64,000 bases of DNA from Verrucomicrobiales bacterium (lineage in GTDB: Bacteria; Verrucomicrobiota; Verrucomicrobiia; Limisphaerales; UBA9464), in assembly GCA_027488845.1 (NCBI GenBank), contig JAIYBC010000013.1, positions 1-64,000 of the forward strand, written 5' to 3'. The notes below the pieces were generated by a model. The model was not told the DNA's origin, ran no database searches, and saw only the letters and a list, made by a program, of their open reading frames with translations. The position numbers and the translations under genes were made by a program. Position 1 is the stretch's first letter, and each line of letters starts with the position of its first letter. This document shows positions 36,300-45,136 of this stretch, piece after piece.

Positions 36300-37523
36300 T
36301 CAGGGAAGGAGCGGATCCGAGTTCTGGACCGGAGTCGGTCCTTGCTTGAGACCGATGTTCTGCTCGTAAACGCCGATCTTCAGAGTCGCCGTCGGGATCT
36401 TCGCTCGGGCAGACCTTCCCAGCAGGGCCAGTCTTTGTGAGGCCTGTTCCGCCCAGGTGCTTCCAGGGTAACGGGTAAGTATTTCCTCAAGCGCTGCCCT
36501 CGCCAATTGATCCTCGGCGACCTCAGCATGAAGATGGATGTCGGCGATTCGGTTCAACCAGGCGACCACTCTTCTCTCCGGCTGGTTGGGGCTGTCCACT
36601 AGGGTCCGCAGCTCCAAGACTGCGAGCGGCGTCTTTTGGAAGGATTCGGCGTAAAGCAGCGCTAGACGCTCGCGCGACTCCCAGTCCAGCGGATGCTGTT
36701 CCAATTTCTGCACGAGATCTCTCGCTTCCGAGTTTGGGTCCGCTTCCACTTTCAAGGAAGCTCCAAGATCCTTCAGAAGGCCGATTCTCTCCTGGTGGCG
36801 GACCAAGGAAATCGGTGCCATCGGTTCGCCTGAATCTCGGGGAGCAGCCATGTGGGCGATACGTTGGCCGGCTATGCGACCCGCCTCTGAATCCGGACCG
36901 TCTTGGACGATGGTTTCAAGGACCGCGATGGCTCCAGGCAGATCCAGAACCGTGTTCTGGAGTAGATCAGCGCGAAGAAAGCGCGAGTTGTTCAGTGCCG
37001 CCTTCGGTAGCTCCGGTTGCGACTCGAAAGCCATCAGTACCCCGAGCGCCGCCGGGACATCCCCATGGTCTTGGACGAGGATCTCGGACTTCAAAGAGGT
37101 TCCTTCCCAGTCCATTGGAAACTTTTGCAGTTCCGCATCGATTTCGGCCAAGGCCACGCTCAATTCGCCCTTTTTCCGATGTGCCCGCGCCCGGAAGTAG
37201 TAGGGACGCGGTTCCACTTCCTCCTTGCCGCCCGTCAATGCGCCGGTCAGTCCGCTAAGGGCCGTGTCCACCAAGCTGGGAACCCAGATGATGGCCAAAA
37301 TCACCATGGCGGGAATCATCGCTACCAAGCCGATGACAGCGCCTACAAGTCCACCTCCTGCGGCCATTCGACCCACCAAAGCCACCACGATGGCGAGAAC
37401 TACGGTGATGGCCCATCGAGCACCGGCATCAAACATGCGCTGATCGTCCCGACCCGAGAGTCGATGCATCAGGAAAAGTCCTCCGGCGAGGAAGAGTAGG
37501 CCGCAGCCAAGAATGAGCAGCAT
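36300..37523 (-). CDS. Membrane protein with TPR-like repeat domain, unknown function
   Basis: The 407-residue product has three N-terminal hydrophobic segments (residues 1-20, 35-52, 57-83) and a long helical repeat domain with TPR/Sel1-like units (KGELSVALAEIDAELQKFPMDW, AALEEILTRYPGSTWAEQASQRL). It is probably inner-membrane anchored with the repeats in the cytoplasm or periplasm. No enzymatic motif is seen. It follows pilT on the same strand, separated by a terminator-like hairpin, so a pilus role is only a guess. Confidence 0.7.
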   Translation of the reverse strand: MLLILGCGLLFLAGGLFLMHRLSGRDDQRMFDAGARWAITVVLAIVVALVGRMAAGGGLVGAVIGLVAMIPAMVILAIIWVPSLVDTALSGLTGALTGGKEEVEPRPYYFRARAHRKKGELSVALAEIDAELQKFPMDWEGTSLKSEILVQDHGDVPAALGVLMAFESQPELPKAALNNSRFLRADLLQNTVLDLPGAIAVLETIVQDGPDSEAGRIAGQRIAHMAAPRDSGEPMAPISLVRHQERIGLLKDLGASLKVEADPNSEARDLVQKLEQHPLDWESRERLALLYAESFQKTPLAVLELRTLVDSPNQPERRVVAWLNRIADIHLHAEVAEDQLARAALEEILTRYPGSTWAEQASQRLALLGRSARAKIPTATLKIGVYEQNIGLKQGPTPVQNSDPLLP

Positions 37524-37544
37524 GGAGTCCTAGGGGTTGCTGTA

Positions 37545-37591
37545 AAACATACATCGGCGCACCGGGCGGTAAAGAGCCCAATGCGCCGATG
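37545..37591 (-). terminator. Putative terminator after pilT
   Basis: On the minus strand CATCGGCGCA (37591-37582) pairs perfectly with TGCGCCGATG (37561-37552), with additional inner GGGC/GCCC pairing, then TATGTTTTAC. It lies about 30 bases after the pilT stop, between pilT and the TPR gene. Confidence 0.55.
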
Positions 37592-37623
37592 GCGCTGCCG
37601 GAAATCGAGGTGCCAAGGAGACC

Positions 37624-38724
37624 CTAGGACAGGATCCGGCGTCCCTCGTCGAGGAAGATTCCCTTGAACATCATCTCCAATGCCTGAGGATTGCTGGCCT
37701 TTGACAATCCCTCCTTTTCCGAGATCTTTCCAGACTTCACCAAGTCGTACAGCGCTTGGTTGAAGCTCTGCATCCCGTCTTCGCGTCCCGTTTCGATTGC
37801 GGCTCCCAGCTTCTCCAAACGATTTTCCTCCAGCATCTTACGAACAGTCGGCGTGTTGATGAGAATTTCCAGCGAAGGGGTGACGCCCCCGGAGACCGTG
37901 GAGACCATTCGTTGGCAGACGACCGCTTTCAGGGTGGCAGCCAATTGCCGACGGGTCTGCTCCCGCTCGTCGGGCTTGAAGAAGTCGAGAATGCGTCCCA
38001 CCGATTGCGCGGCGTTTTGTGTGTGCAGCGTGGAGAGCACGAGATGCCCAGTGTCCGCGGCGCTGATTGCGGCTTGGAAGGAAATGGCATCCCGCATTTC
38101 GCCGACCATGATGATGTCGGGATCTTGACGTAGGACGTGCTTGAGGCCGGCTTGGAAGCTGCCTGTGTCCAGGCCGATCTCGCGCTGCTCCACCACCGAC
38201 TGGTTGTCCTCGAAGACGAACTCAATCGGGTCCTCCAAAGTGACGATATGCTTTTTGAAGTTGGCGTTGATGTGCTCGATCATCGCCGCCAGCGTGGTCG
38301 ATTTTCCTGACCCGGTGGTCCCTGCTACCAACACGATCCCTCGAGGGGCGGAGGCAATCGTCTTGAGAATGGGAAGAAGCCCAAGATCCTCGAAACTAGG
38401 TACTTGAGTCTTCACGTACCGCATCGCGAGAGCAAAGGTACCCCGCTGCTGGAAGACGTTGGTCCTGAAGCGTCCAACTCCGGGTTCGTAATAGGAGAAA
38501 TCGACCTCGCGTTCTTCGTCGATGCGCTTCCGGGCGTGCGGTGGCACCATCACCGTCAGGATTTTGTCCATCCACTCCACCGTGGGGACTGGTGCCTCGA
38601 TGGTCACCAATTGGCGGTTGATGCGGAAAACCACAGGAGTTCCCACCTTGATGTGGACGTCGGAGGCTCCACCCTCAACGGCGGCTTTGAGAATCCCACG
38701 AAGGAGGTCGGTGTCGTAGCTCAT
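37624..38724 (-). CDS. pilT: PilT-like type IV pilus retraction ATPase
   Basis: The 366-residue product is a GspE/PilT-type ring ATPase. Residues 1-100 form the N-terminal PAS-like domain (GGASDVHIKVG). Walker A is GTTGSGKST near residue 137, followed by an Asp box (LEDPIEFVFEDNQ), Walker B (RQDPDIIMVGEMRD) and the His box (GHLVLSTLHTQNAAQS). The late AIRE is replaced by other residues. It drives pilus retraction or twitching. No other pil genes are adjacent. Confidence 0.92.
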   Translation of the reverse strand: MSYDTDLLRGILKAAVEGGASDVHIKVGTPVVFRINRQLVTIEAPVPTVEWMDKILTVMVPPHARKRIDEEREVDFSYYEPGVGRFRTNVFQQRGTFALAMRYVKTQVPSFEDLGLLPILKTIASAPRGIVLVAGTTGSGKSTTLAAMIEHINANFKKHIVTLEDPIEFVFEDNQSVVEQREIGLDTGSFQAGLKHVLRQDPDIIMVGEMRDAISFQAAISAADTGHLVLSTLHTQNAAQSVGRILDFFKPDEREQTRRQLAATLKAVVCQRMVSTVSGGVTPSLEILINTPTVRKMLEENRLEKLGAAIETGREDGMQSFNQALYDLVKSGKISEKEGLSKASNPQALEMMFKGIFLDEGRRILS

Positions 38725-38896
38725 CAGGAAATTGCTGCAACCCTAAGCAGTTGCCGCGCCGGCGGACAGGGAATTTCGCGCTTTGGCCCGGAAACGGGGT
38801 GTCCTGCGCCACGACAGCCCGAAGCGGTCGCCGATGGTTCTCAGGCCTTGTCCCGAGGCGGAACTCTGACGAACCTCAACCCGGTAAAAGTCGGAT

Positions 38897-38914
38897 GCGG
38901 CGGTAAACCGCCGC
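38897..38914 (+). repeat. Perfect hairpin 16 bases before the yacG start
   Basis: GCGGCGG (38897-38903), TAAA and CCGCCGC (38908-38914) make a 7-bp perfect stem with a 4-base loop. It could influence yacG translation or end an upstream transcript. There is no T-run. Confidence 0.4.
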
Positions 38915-38930
38915 GGTCTGAGATTCAGCC

Positions 38931-39164
38931 ATGAACTCGTCAAGAAACAATCCGGTTGTCGACTGTCCAACATGCCGGCGCGCCGGGCGATGGTTCTCCG
39001 CGGCGTTTGGGCCGTTTTGTTCCGACAGGTGTCGTCTGATCGATCTCGGTCGCTGGTTCAACGAGGAGAACAGAATCACTAGGCCATTGGAAACCAACGA
39101 CCTAGACACCTCCGATCCCCTTGGATCGGCTGGCAGGCCGCCAGGCGAAAAGGACAGGACTTAG
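38931..39164 (+). CDS. yacG: YacG-type zinc-binding DNA gyrase inhibitor
   Basis: The 77-residue product has the zinc ligands Cys12, Cys15 (CPTC), Cys30 and Cys34 (CSDRC), followed by RLIDLGRWFNEENRI, the diagnostic YacG segment. E. coli YacG binds GyrB and lowers gyrase activity. gyrB and gyrA are about 6 kb away in this window, though not in the same operon. ATG 38931 is chosen since the Cys12 spacing fits. Confidence 0.92.
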   Translation: MNSSRNNPVVDCPTCRRAGRWFSAAFGPFCSDRCRLIDLGRWFNEENRITRPLETNDLDTSDPLGSAGRPPGEKDRT

Positions 39165-39213
39165 CCTTTAGGTAACCTTTTCAGCAGGTATCCGTCTCTA
39201 CGGGACCTAAGGA

Positions 39214-39229
39214 TGGCTGGAAAATTGCT
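39214..39229 (+). promoter_or_regulatory. Sigma-54 (-24/-12) promoter candidate for the exopolysaccharide export operon
   Basis: TGGCTGGAAAATTGCT matches the sigma-54 pattern TGG-C-x-x-N5-TTGC-W: the GG and GC doublets are separated by exactly 10 bases. It lies 224 bases upstream of the first operon gene (39453). An NtrC-family activator is encoded at 45133-46518. One sequence match without transcript data. Confidence 0.6.
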
Positions 39230-39452
39230 TGCCGGGCCATTCTGAATCTTTGGAAGAGGTGACCGCCACGCAATTAAGGGTTTTACACCCACCCCTCGAA
39301 TCGTCGACGCTCCGCCTGCAGGATGGAGGGGGCTGGAGTCTGGACATCGGATTTCGGATCTTCGCCGCCGACCGCTCGAGGAAAGCGGCGCAGACTGTGA
39401 GGGCAGCGTGCCCGAATCTCCAACAACCCGCCTTCACTTTAGTATAACAAAA

Positions 39453-41042
39453 ATGCCTGCAATGCGCTTCAAGGGACTTGTTACAGCTGGGGCCGCACTG
39501 ACATCCAGCTTGGCGTGTCTCGGCTTCGAATTGGAAGGTTATGACCTCGACAAGCTATTTAGCTATAGCTGGGGAGAGTTTCGAGTTCGTCCGCAATTTG
39601 CGACAAGCTTTTCGTTCAACGACAATATCTTTTTCGCGCCGTCTGAAAGCCTCGAGTTCATAAATCAATTCGATCCGGCTTATCTGATTAACGAGGTTCC
39701 AGCTCGGTCAGGTTATGATTTCTCTCCTTCACAAGGTTCACCGTTGCAGCCTTACACGGGTGTGCTCCAGTATCAAGTATATCGGAATACAAATATAACC
39801 CCAACGAACCGAGTTGCGAGTTCTCCGCTGTTTCTCTCGAATGTCTTTCCCCCACTGGAAGTTCCTTCTGCGCCCGGCCAATTTGGAGCGCTGTTCGGCT
39901 TTCGTACAAACAGTCTCCAATTTTCGAAAAGGACGGCTGACGTAATCGGTTCAGTAAGTCCGGGGGTTGAACTTCAATACGGATCGGAAGAATATAACTT
40001 TATTGGTGGTAGCTATAATGTTGATATCGTTCGGTACATTGATCAAGGTATTGAGCCAGATCCGATGCACCGTTTCCGACTCCAACAGCGAGTAGAGCGA
40101 AGCCGAATTCGGTTTGACGGAAACCAGTCGCTGGGTTATGTATCTTCATTCTTGGGGGGCGGAGCCAACCAAGGTGGTCGTCTGGTTGATCGTTGGAACG
40201 GGTTAATGGTAGGTCGGGTAACTTACGACAGTTCTGCGAAGACTGACATATATTCGGAGATGTCGTATAATTTTACGGAATACAAAACCAGCGTACCTCT
40301 TTACAGTATCAATACGTGGCAGGTAGGTCTTGGATCTACTTATAAACCAACTGAGAGGCTCTTTTTCTTCACTGAAGGTCACTACTCCCAAACCGCTTCC
40401 ACTCCTTCGGTCAGCACTCTGGCTCCGGCGCCCTACTCTCAAGTCTATGGAGGGTTCTTTGGAGTCCGGGGTAATTTCACCGAGAAGATTCAGGGATCGA
40501 TCCGCGGCGGCTATGAGATTCGAGAGTTTCCCAACGTTCCTGCGGCGGGTTCTTTTGGCATTCCTGCCGCTGAGGTTTCATTGACCTATCTTCCGCGTTA
40601 TTCCACACAGGTCACGATTTCCTATAGCCGCAGAACTTCCGTGGCACCTCAGCTTGCACAACAAGCGGCGTCTTTCGATGCCCTAGTGCTCGGAGCGAGG
40701 CAAGTTATTGGAGCTTCTGCTAAATGGATGGCTTCCGCTGAGGTGAGAATGTCTCTCGGTGACTTTGACAGTCTTGTCACTCCTCGGGCAGTCGTCTATG
40801 ATCACATTCCAGGGAGTAATTTGAGGTACCCGGTGGTCCGTGCGGCGGACTTTCAGCGGAGTGACAATTCGATGAATTATAGCCTTGGTCTGTCCTACAC
40901 TCCGAGGCCTTGGTTGCGGGCGCAGTTGGGTTACGAATATGAGTCGTATTCTAATAAATTTACGGATGCTGGCTTTGAAAACTATTTTCTGCCAGACTAT
41001 GATGCGCACCGCGTAACATTTACAGTTCAGCTTGGGTACTAA
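39453..41042 (+). CDS. Outer-membrane beta-barrel protein of the exopolysaccharide export operon
   Basis: The 529-residue product has a signal peptide (residues 1-24) and a long series of alternating hydrophobic aromatic strands to a C-terminal HRVTFTVQLGY, a typical outer-membrane barrel end with an aromatic last residue. It resembles the barrel proteins placed beside Wza- and GumC-type genes in Gram-negative EPS clusters (BBP2-like). It likely forms or anchors the export pore. The TAA stop is one base before the next gene's ATG, so it is an operon. Codon use is AT-richer than average. Confidence 0.8.
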   Translation: MPAMRFKGLVTAGAALTSSLACLGFELEGYDLDKLFSYSWGEFRVRPQFATSFSFNDNIFFAPSESLEFINQFDPAYLINEVPARSGYDFSPSQGSPLQPYTGVLQYQVYRNTNITPTNRVASSPLFLSNVFPPLEVPSAPGQFGALFGFRTNSLQFSKRTADVIGSVSPGVELQYGSEEYNFIGGSYNVDIVRYIDQGIEPDPMHRFRLQQRVERSRIRFDGNQSLGYVSSFLGGGANQGGRLVDRWNGLMVGRVTYDSSAKTDIYSEMSYNFTEYKTSVPLYSINTWQVGLGSTYKPTERLFFFTEGHYSQTASTPSVSTLAPAPYSQVYGGFFGVRGNFTEKIQGSIRGGYEIREFPNVPAAGSFGIPAAEVSLTYLPRYSTQVTISYSRRTSVAPQLAQQAASFDALVLGARQVIGASAKWMASAEVRMSLGDFDSLVTPRAVVYDHIPGSNLRYPVVRAADFQRSDNSMNYSLGLSYTPRPWLRAQLGYEYESYSNKFTDAGFENYFLPDYDAHRVTFTVQLGY

Positions 41043-41043
41043 A

Positions 41044-41607
41044 ATGAAAATGAAATTGAGCATTGTCCTAGGATTGATCCTGGGAATTGTAACATCAGTC
41101 CTGAAGGGGGATGACAACGTTCGACTACTGATGCCGGGGGACATTTTGATGTTTCGTGTGGCTGAAGAAGTTGAAATGACGCAAAGGATCACGATTCCGA
41201 ATGATGGTAAGATCACCTACTGGCTTCTTGATCCTGTTGTTGCGACGAACCGATCCGTAGCTCAGATTCGTCAGACAATTTATGAAATGTTGGATAAGGA
41301 TTACATCATTAAGCCGGCTCTTTCGGTAGAGGTGGAGGTGTACTCGAAGCAGTATATCAATGTTGGTGGTGCGGTAATGGAACCTGGTCGGAAAGAACTC
41401 CCGGTTGATAGGAAGATCGATATCATGGATGCGCTTTCGATGGGAAGGGGTTTCAGCCCTAAGGCAGATAAGAATGAAATCTTTCTTCGGCGGAAAGGTC
41501 AGACAGTCAAGTATACCAAGCGGCAGTTAGATCAATTGTTCGAAAAGGGGGAGAGAATAATTATCGAGCCCGATGATAACATTGATGTAAAAGAAGCGAT
41601 TTTCTAA
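41044..41607 (+). CDS. Wza/GumB-like polysaccharide export protein
   Basis: The 187-residue product has a signal peptide (residues 1-22), no lipobox Cys, a Poly_export domain (LLMPGDILMFRVAEEVEMTQ, ITIPNDGKITYWLLDPVVA) and one SLBB-like domain (VEVEVYSKQYINVGGAVMEP). Short GumB-type proteins form the periplasmic part of the secretion channel. It sits 1 base after the barrel gene and 19 before the tyrosine kinase gene. No second SLBB is present; the C-terminus is Glu/Asp-rich. Confidence 0.88.
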   Translation: MKMKLSIVLGLILGIVTSVLKGDDNVRLLMPGDILMFRVAEEVEMTQRITIPNDGKITYWLLDPVVATNRSVAQIRQTIYEMLDKDYIIKPALSVEVEVYSKQYINVGGAVMEPGRKELPVDRKIDIMDALSMGRGFSPKADKNEIFLRRKGQTVKYTKRQLDQLFEKGERIIIEPDDNIDVKEAIF

Positions 41608-41626
41608 TCCCGAACTTTACCTTTCC

Positions 41627-43795
41627 ATGGAAGAAAACAATCCAGTTCAGCAGTCGACAAAGCCCAGTTCGGCTGATCAGAACAACAATTTAAGGCAGTA
41701 TTGGCATGTCGTTTTGGAGCGGCGCTGGCTCATTATTGCTACTTGGGCAGCATGCATGATGGCTGGAGTGATTTACTCCTACCAAGCCACGCCGATGTTT
41801 CGTGCTGTCGCTAAACTCCAGATCGACCCTGAATCTTCAGGCGTTCTGAACCTGAAGGATACGATATCCTACGGAGCCAAGGATCAGGACTATCTCCAGA
41901 CGCAATATCGGAACCTTGAGAATCGAAGCCTTCTGGCTGAAGTTATTGAGAAATTAAAGCTTGATTCTGAAGACGAAAGGTACAAAGGAGCCTTAGACAA
42001 GGTCGCGGCCCTGGATGAAGATATCAAAATTGTTCCGATTCGTCTGACCCGCCACGTTGAGGTTCAGGTAATCCACCCGAATGCCAAGCAGGCGGAAAAT
42101 ATTGCGAACACCCTGCTGAAGATATTTCTTCGAAATAATCTTGATGATAAAAAACAGAAGTCGCTCCAAGGCTACAATATCCTTAATCAGGAGGCCAATG
42201 CAAAGGAGGTCGAACTGGCTGCTCTTCAAAAGGACCTTCAGAAATATCGTACTGCCAAGGGAATGATTTCGCTCGTGGATGAGCAAAACATCGACGCATT
42301 GACGATGCGTGACTTGAAGTCTGCCTATGAAGTCATCAGGTCGCAGTCGGACACGGCACTTAAGACCGCGGGACAAGCGAAGCAAGCAGCTGCCGAGGGA
42401 AAAGAGTTGAGCGAGATTGCCGCGATTGCGAAGGACGAGCAGGTCGGTGCGCTGCGGCGTTCGATCAACATGAACAATTCGAAGCTAGCCGCTCTGAAGA
42501 CCAAGTACCGGGCCAAACATCCTAAGGTTGTTCAGGTGTTGACCGAACTTCGCGCCGACGAGCAGAAGCTTCGAGATGAGTCCGAACGGGTCTACAAGGC
42601 TCTTTTGGACGATGCGCAGCTTCAAAAAGACCGTGAGGCGGAAGCGCTTCGGAAATACAAAGAATCGGAATCCCGCGTTTTTGCCCTTGGTGACGCGAAG
42701 ATTGATTACGATATTAAGGAGCAGAAATTGAAGCGTGTTGAGCTGATCTATCAGGCAATCCTTACAAAAGCCAGGGAGTTCGATATCGGAACTAAAGACC
42801 TTCTTCAGAATATGAAGGTCGTAGATCCGGCGATCGTTCCGGTGAAGCCTGTTAAGCCGAACAAACCGTTGATTTTTGTTATTAGCATCATCGGAGGGTT
42901 CGGCGTTGCAGTCGGCTTGGCGCTGTTTGTCAACTTCTTGGATGATTCGATCAAGAGCCAAGAAGACGTTGAGAATGTGCTTCATCTTCCCTTCTTGGGA
43001 TATATTCCTAACGTTAAATCGACCAGCGTTGTCGAGCGCGATCTACAAGCTCACCTTCACCCAACTTCAAGTTCAGCGGAGGGTTTCCGCACGCTACGAG
43101 CTGCTGTTTCCCTGACCCGTAACGCAGACAAGCTTCGGGTGATCAGCGTTACCAGTACGATTCCGTCTGAGGGTAAATCGTTGGTGGCTTCCAACTTGGC
43201 TATTGTCACGGCCCAGACCGGTTTGCGGACTTTGCTGGTGGACGCGGATCTTCGGCGTCCCTCAGTTCACAAGGCATTCCAGCTTCAGAGTCCGGTTGGC
43301 CTCTCCGCCTATTTGGCTGAACGGGTCAATAGCATCTCTGAGATTGCCCATACAACTGAAGTTCCCAACCTCGACGTGATCTGCTGCGGCGCCACGCCTT
43401 CCAATCCCTCGGAGCTCATTAGCTCCAAACGGATGATTCAGTTCTTGGATGAAGCTTCCCAACGCTATGACCGCGTTATCTTGGACTGTCCTCCTGTATC
43501 GGCGGTTGCTGATCCCTTGGTCGTGGGCGCCATGGCAGATGGCGTCGTGTTCGTGACCAAGTTCAACAAGATTCGTCGCGAGCATGCAGTACGATCAGTC
43601 CAACGAATTCAAGATGCCGGCATCCATATCATTGGATTGGTCCTGAATGATATTGACTTCGAAGGCAAGGATTCGTACTACTACAGTTATCACTACTATC
43701 AGAATCGTTACTACGCGTCGCATTATCGTAACAAGTCATCCTTAGACACTGGGAAGATCAAGAAGACTCCAGATGATACTGCCAAGTCGTCCTAA
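41627..43795 (+). CDS. Wzc-like polysaccharide co-polymerase with BY-type tyrosine kinase
   Basis: The 722-residue product has a Wzz domain flanked by two membrane helices (residues about 37-55 and 418-440) with periplasmic coiled coils between them, and a cytoplasmic bacterial tyrosine kinase (from residue about 490). Its motifs are Walker A STIPSEGKSL near 515, Walker A' LLVDADLRRP, Walker B ILDCPPV and a C-terminal tyrosine cluster (YYYSYHYYQNRYYASHY, residues about 684-700) for autophosphorylation. It controls EPS chain length and export. It is the last gene before the terminator at 43811. Confidence 0.93.
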   Translation: MEENNPVQQSTKPSSADQNNNLRQYWHVVLERRWLIIATWAACMMAGVIYSYQATPMFRAVAKLQIDPESSGVLNLKDTISYGAKDQDYLQTQYRNLENRSLLAEVIEKLKLDSEDERYKGALDKVAALDEDIKIVPIRLTRHVEVQVIHPNAKQAENIANTLLKIFLRNNLDDKKQKSLQGYNILNQEANAKEVELAALQKDLQKYRTAKGMISLVDEQNIDALTMRDLKSAYEVIRSQSDTALKTAGQAKQAAAEGKELSEIAAIAKDEQVGALRRSINMNNSKLAALKTKYRAKHPKVVQVLTELRADEQKLRDESERVYKALLDDAQLQKDREAEALRKYKESESRVFALGDAKIDYDIKEQKLKRVELIYQAILTKAREFDIGTKDLLQNMKVVDPAIVPVKPVKPNKPLIFVISIIGGFGVAVGLALFVNFLDDSIKSQEDVENVLHLPFLGYIPNVKSTSVVERDLQAHLHPTSSSAEGFRTLRAAVSLTRNADKLRVISVTSTIPSEGKSLVASNLAIVTAQTGLRTLLVDADLRRPSVHKAFQLQSPVGLSAYLAERVNSISEIAHTTEVPNLDVICCGATPSNPSELISSKRMIQFLDEASQRYDRVILDCPPVSAVADPLVVGAMADGVVFVTKFNKIRREHAVRSVQRIQDAGIHIIGLVLNDIDFEGKDSYYYSYHYYQNRYYASHYRNKSSLDTGKIKKTPDDTAKSS

Positions 43796-43810
43796 TTGAA
43801 ACGACTTCAA

Positions 43811-43840
43811 GGGGCGCAGGCTTAGGCCTGCGCCCCTTTT
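43811..43840 (+). terminator. Strong intrinsic terminator of the exopolysaccharide operon
   Basis: GGGGCGCAGGC (43811-43821), TTAG loop, GCCTGCGCCCC (43826-43836): a perfect 11-bp stem followed by TTTT. It begins 15 bases after the tyrosine kinase stop. Confidence 0.92.
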
Positions 43841-43873
43841 CCATTTTTGATTACGGAACAACGAGTGCCGATA

Positions 43874-45136
43874 ATGATCCAAGGTCATGAGGAACGGGGC
43901 CGAATTGGCAATGGGTTCCAGGGGCTTTTCCTTGCGGTGCTAGGGGGAGTTTCCGCTGGAATTCTGTCGGCCTTGTTCTTGGGGCTTCTCGAAAGAGTAA
44001 ACATCTTTTTTCAACTCAACCCTTATCTTGTTCTGGGCTTGCCCCTCGCGGGGACGATAAGCTACTTCGCTTTTCGCCGGTTTGGACAGGGAGTTGAAAC
44101 GGGGAATTCGTTAATACTACAAGTTTATCACTGTAGTCGTGCATCCGTGCCGTTTCGGATGGTTCCCATGGTTTTGATGGGCACACTGCTGACTCATCTT
44201 TTTGGCGGATCTGTCGGAAGAGAAGGAACAGCAGTTCAGATGGCCGTTGGAGCTTTGGTTGGAGGTGCGAGACGGTTGGGGTTTAGTAGCGAAAGGAACC
44301 AACAACTTATTGCCTGTGGAATCTCCGGTGGCTTTGGTGCTGTTTTCGGAACGCCCTGGGCAGGTGCGGTATATGCTGTAGAAATGCCAGTGTTGGGATC
44401 TTTTCAGTGGAGAAATCTCCCGCTGTGCATCCTGTCGTCTCTAATTGGACATTGGGTTTGTTTGGCTTGCGGTGTGGTGCACTCGAGTTACCCGAAAATT
44501 GGGTCGATGGATTCGGATCTTTTGTACCTTTGTCTCCGATTGGTTATAGCAGGGGTTGTTTTTGGCTGCTGTGCTCGGATTTTTCTATATGCCCATCGTG
44601 AGGTTGGAAAGTTTGCGAGTCGCCTTGGAGTGTCCGGGCTTTGGCGTGTCTTGCTATTCAGCGGCGCAGTAGTTCTCTTGGGTACACTGGGAGGCTTGGG
44701 GGACTATCTTGGACTCGGTGTCAGTAGTTTGGATCCGTCCACGCCAAGCCTACTGGGTAGCTTTTCAGTGGGTGGCGTATCCTACTGGAGTTGGTTATGG
44801 AAGCTTGTGCTTACGGTGTTGACACTTTCCGCGGGCTTCCGTGGCGGTGAGGTTACCCCACTTTTCTTCATTGGAGCCGCCATTGGAAATGCTACCGCTA
44901 TGGTATGTGGATGGCCGGTGGACTACTTTGCGGCTTTGGGCATGGCCGCCGTCTTCTTCGGAGCCTGCCATTGTCCTTTCGCGGGCTGCATCATGGGTAT
45001 GGAACTGTTCGGAATTGATCTGGCCGTTCCGTTTTTTGTGGCGTGCCAGATCTCACACCGGGTCTGCGCCGGCCTTAGCCTCTACCCGGAACAACGCCCG
45101 AAAGCATTTCCTCTCCCCCCGACAACGAAGTCCTAA
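43874..45136 (+). CDS. CLC-family anion (chloride or fluoride) channel/antiporter
   Basis: About 420 residues from ATG 43874 (TTG 43847 and GTG 43865 are alternatives). Ten or more hydrophobic segments and the CLC selectivity motifs are visible: GGSVGREGTAVQ with gating Glu117, GFGAVFGTPWAGAVYAVEM, and GFRGGEVTPLFFIGA. The GREGT and GGEVTP forms resemble CLC-F fluoride/proton antiporters more than EcClC; this is an inference from motifs. No crcB riboswitch precedes it. It converges with the NtrC-like gene, overlapping it by four bases at the stops. AT-rich like the EPS genes. Confidence 0.87.
   Translation: MIQGHEERGRIGNGFQGLFLAVLGGVSAGILSALFLGLLERVNIFFQLNPYLVLGLPLAGTISYFAFRRFGQGVETGNSLILQVYHCSRASVPFRMVPMVLMGTLLTHLFGGSVGREGTAVQMAVGALVGGARRLGFSSERNQQLIACGISGGFGAVFGTPWAGAVYAVEMPVLGSFQWRNLPLCILSSLIGHWVCLACGVVHSSYPKIGSMDSDLLYLCLRLVIAGVVFGCCARIFLYAHREVGKFASRLGVSGLWRVLLFSGAVVLLGTLGGLGDYLGLGVSSLDPSTPSLLGSFSVGGVSYWSWLWKLVLTVLTLSAGFRGGEVTPLFFIGAAIGNATAMVCGWPVDYFAALGMAAVFFGACHCPFAGCIMGMELFGIDLAVPFFVACQISHRVCAGLSLYPEQRPKAFPLPPTTKS

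Noticed and set aside
39229-39447. Small open frame between yacG and the EPS operon
   Set aside because: No family signature or start context, and it overlaps the proposed sigma-54 promoter leader.
43796-43873. Fluoride riboswitch upstream of the CLC gene
   Set aside because: The space is filled by the 43811-43840 terminator and lacks the conserved GGNGATGG core.
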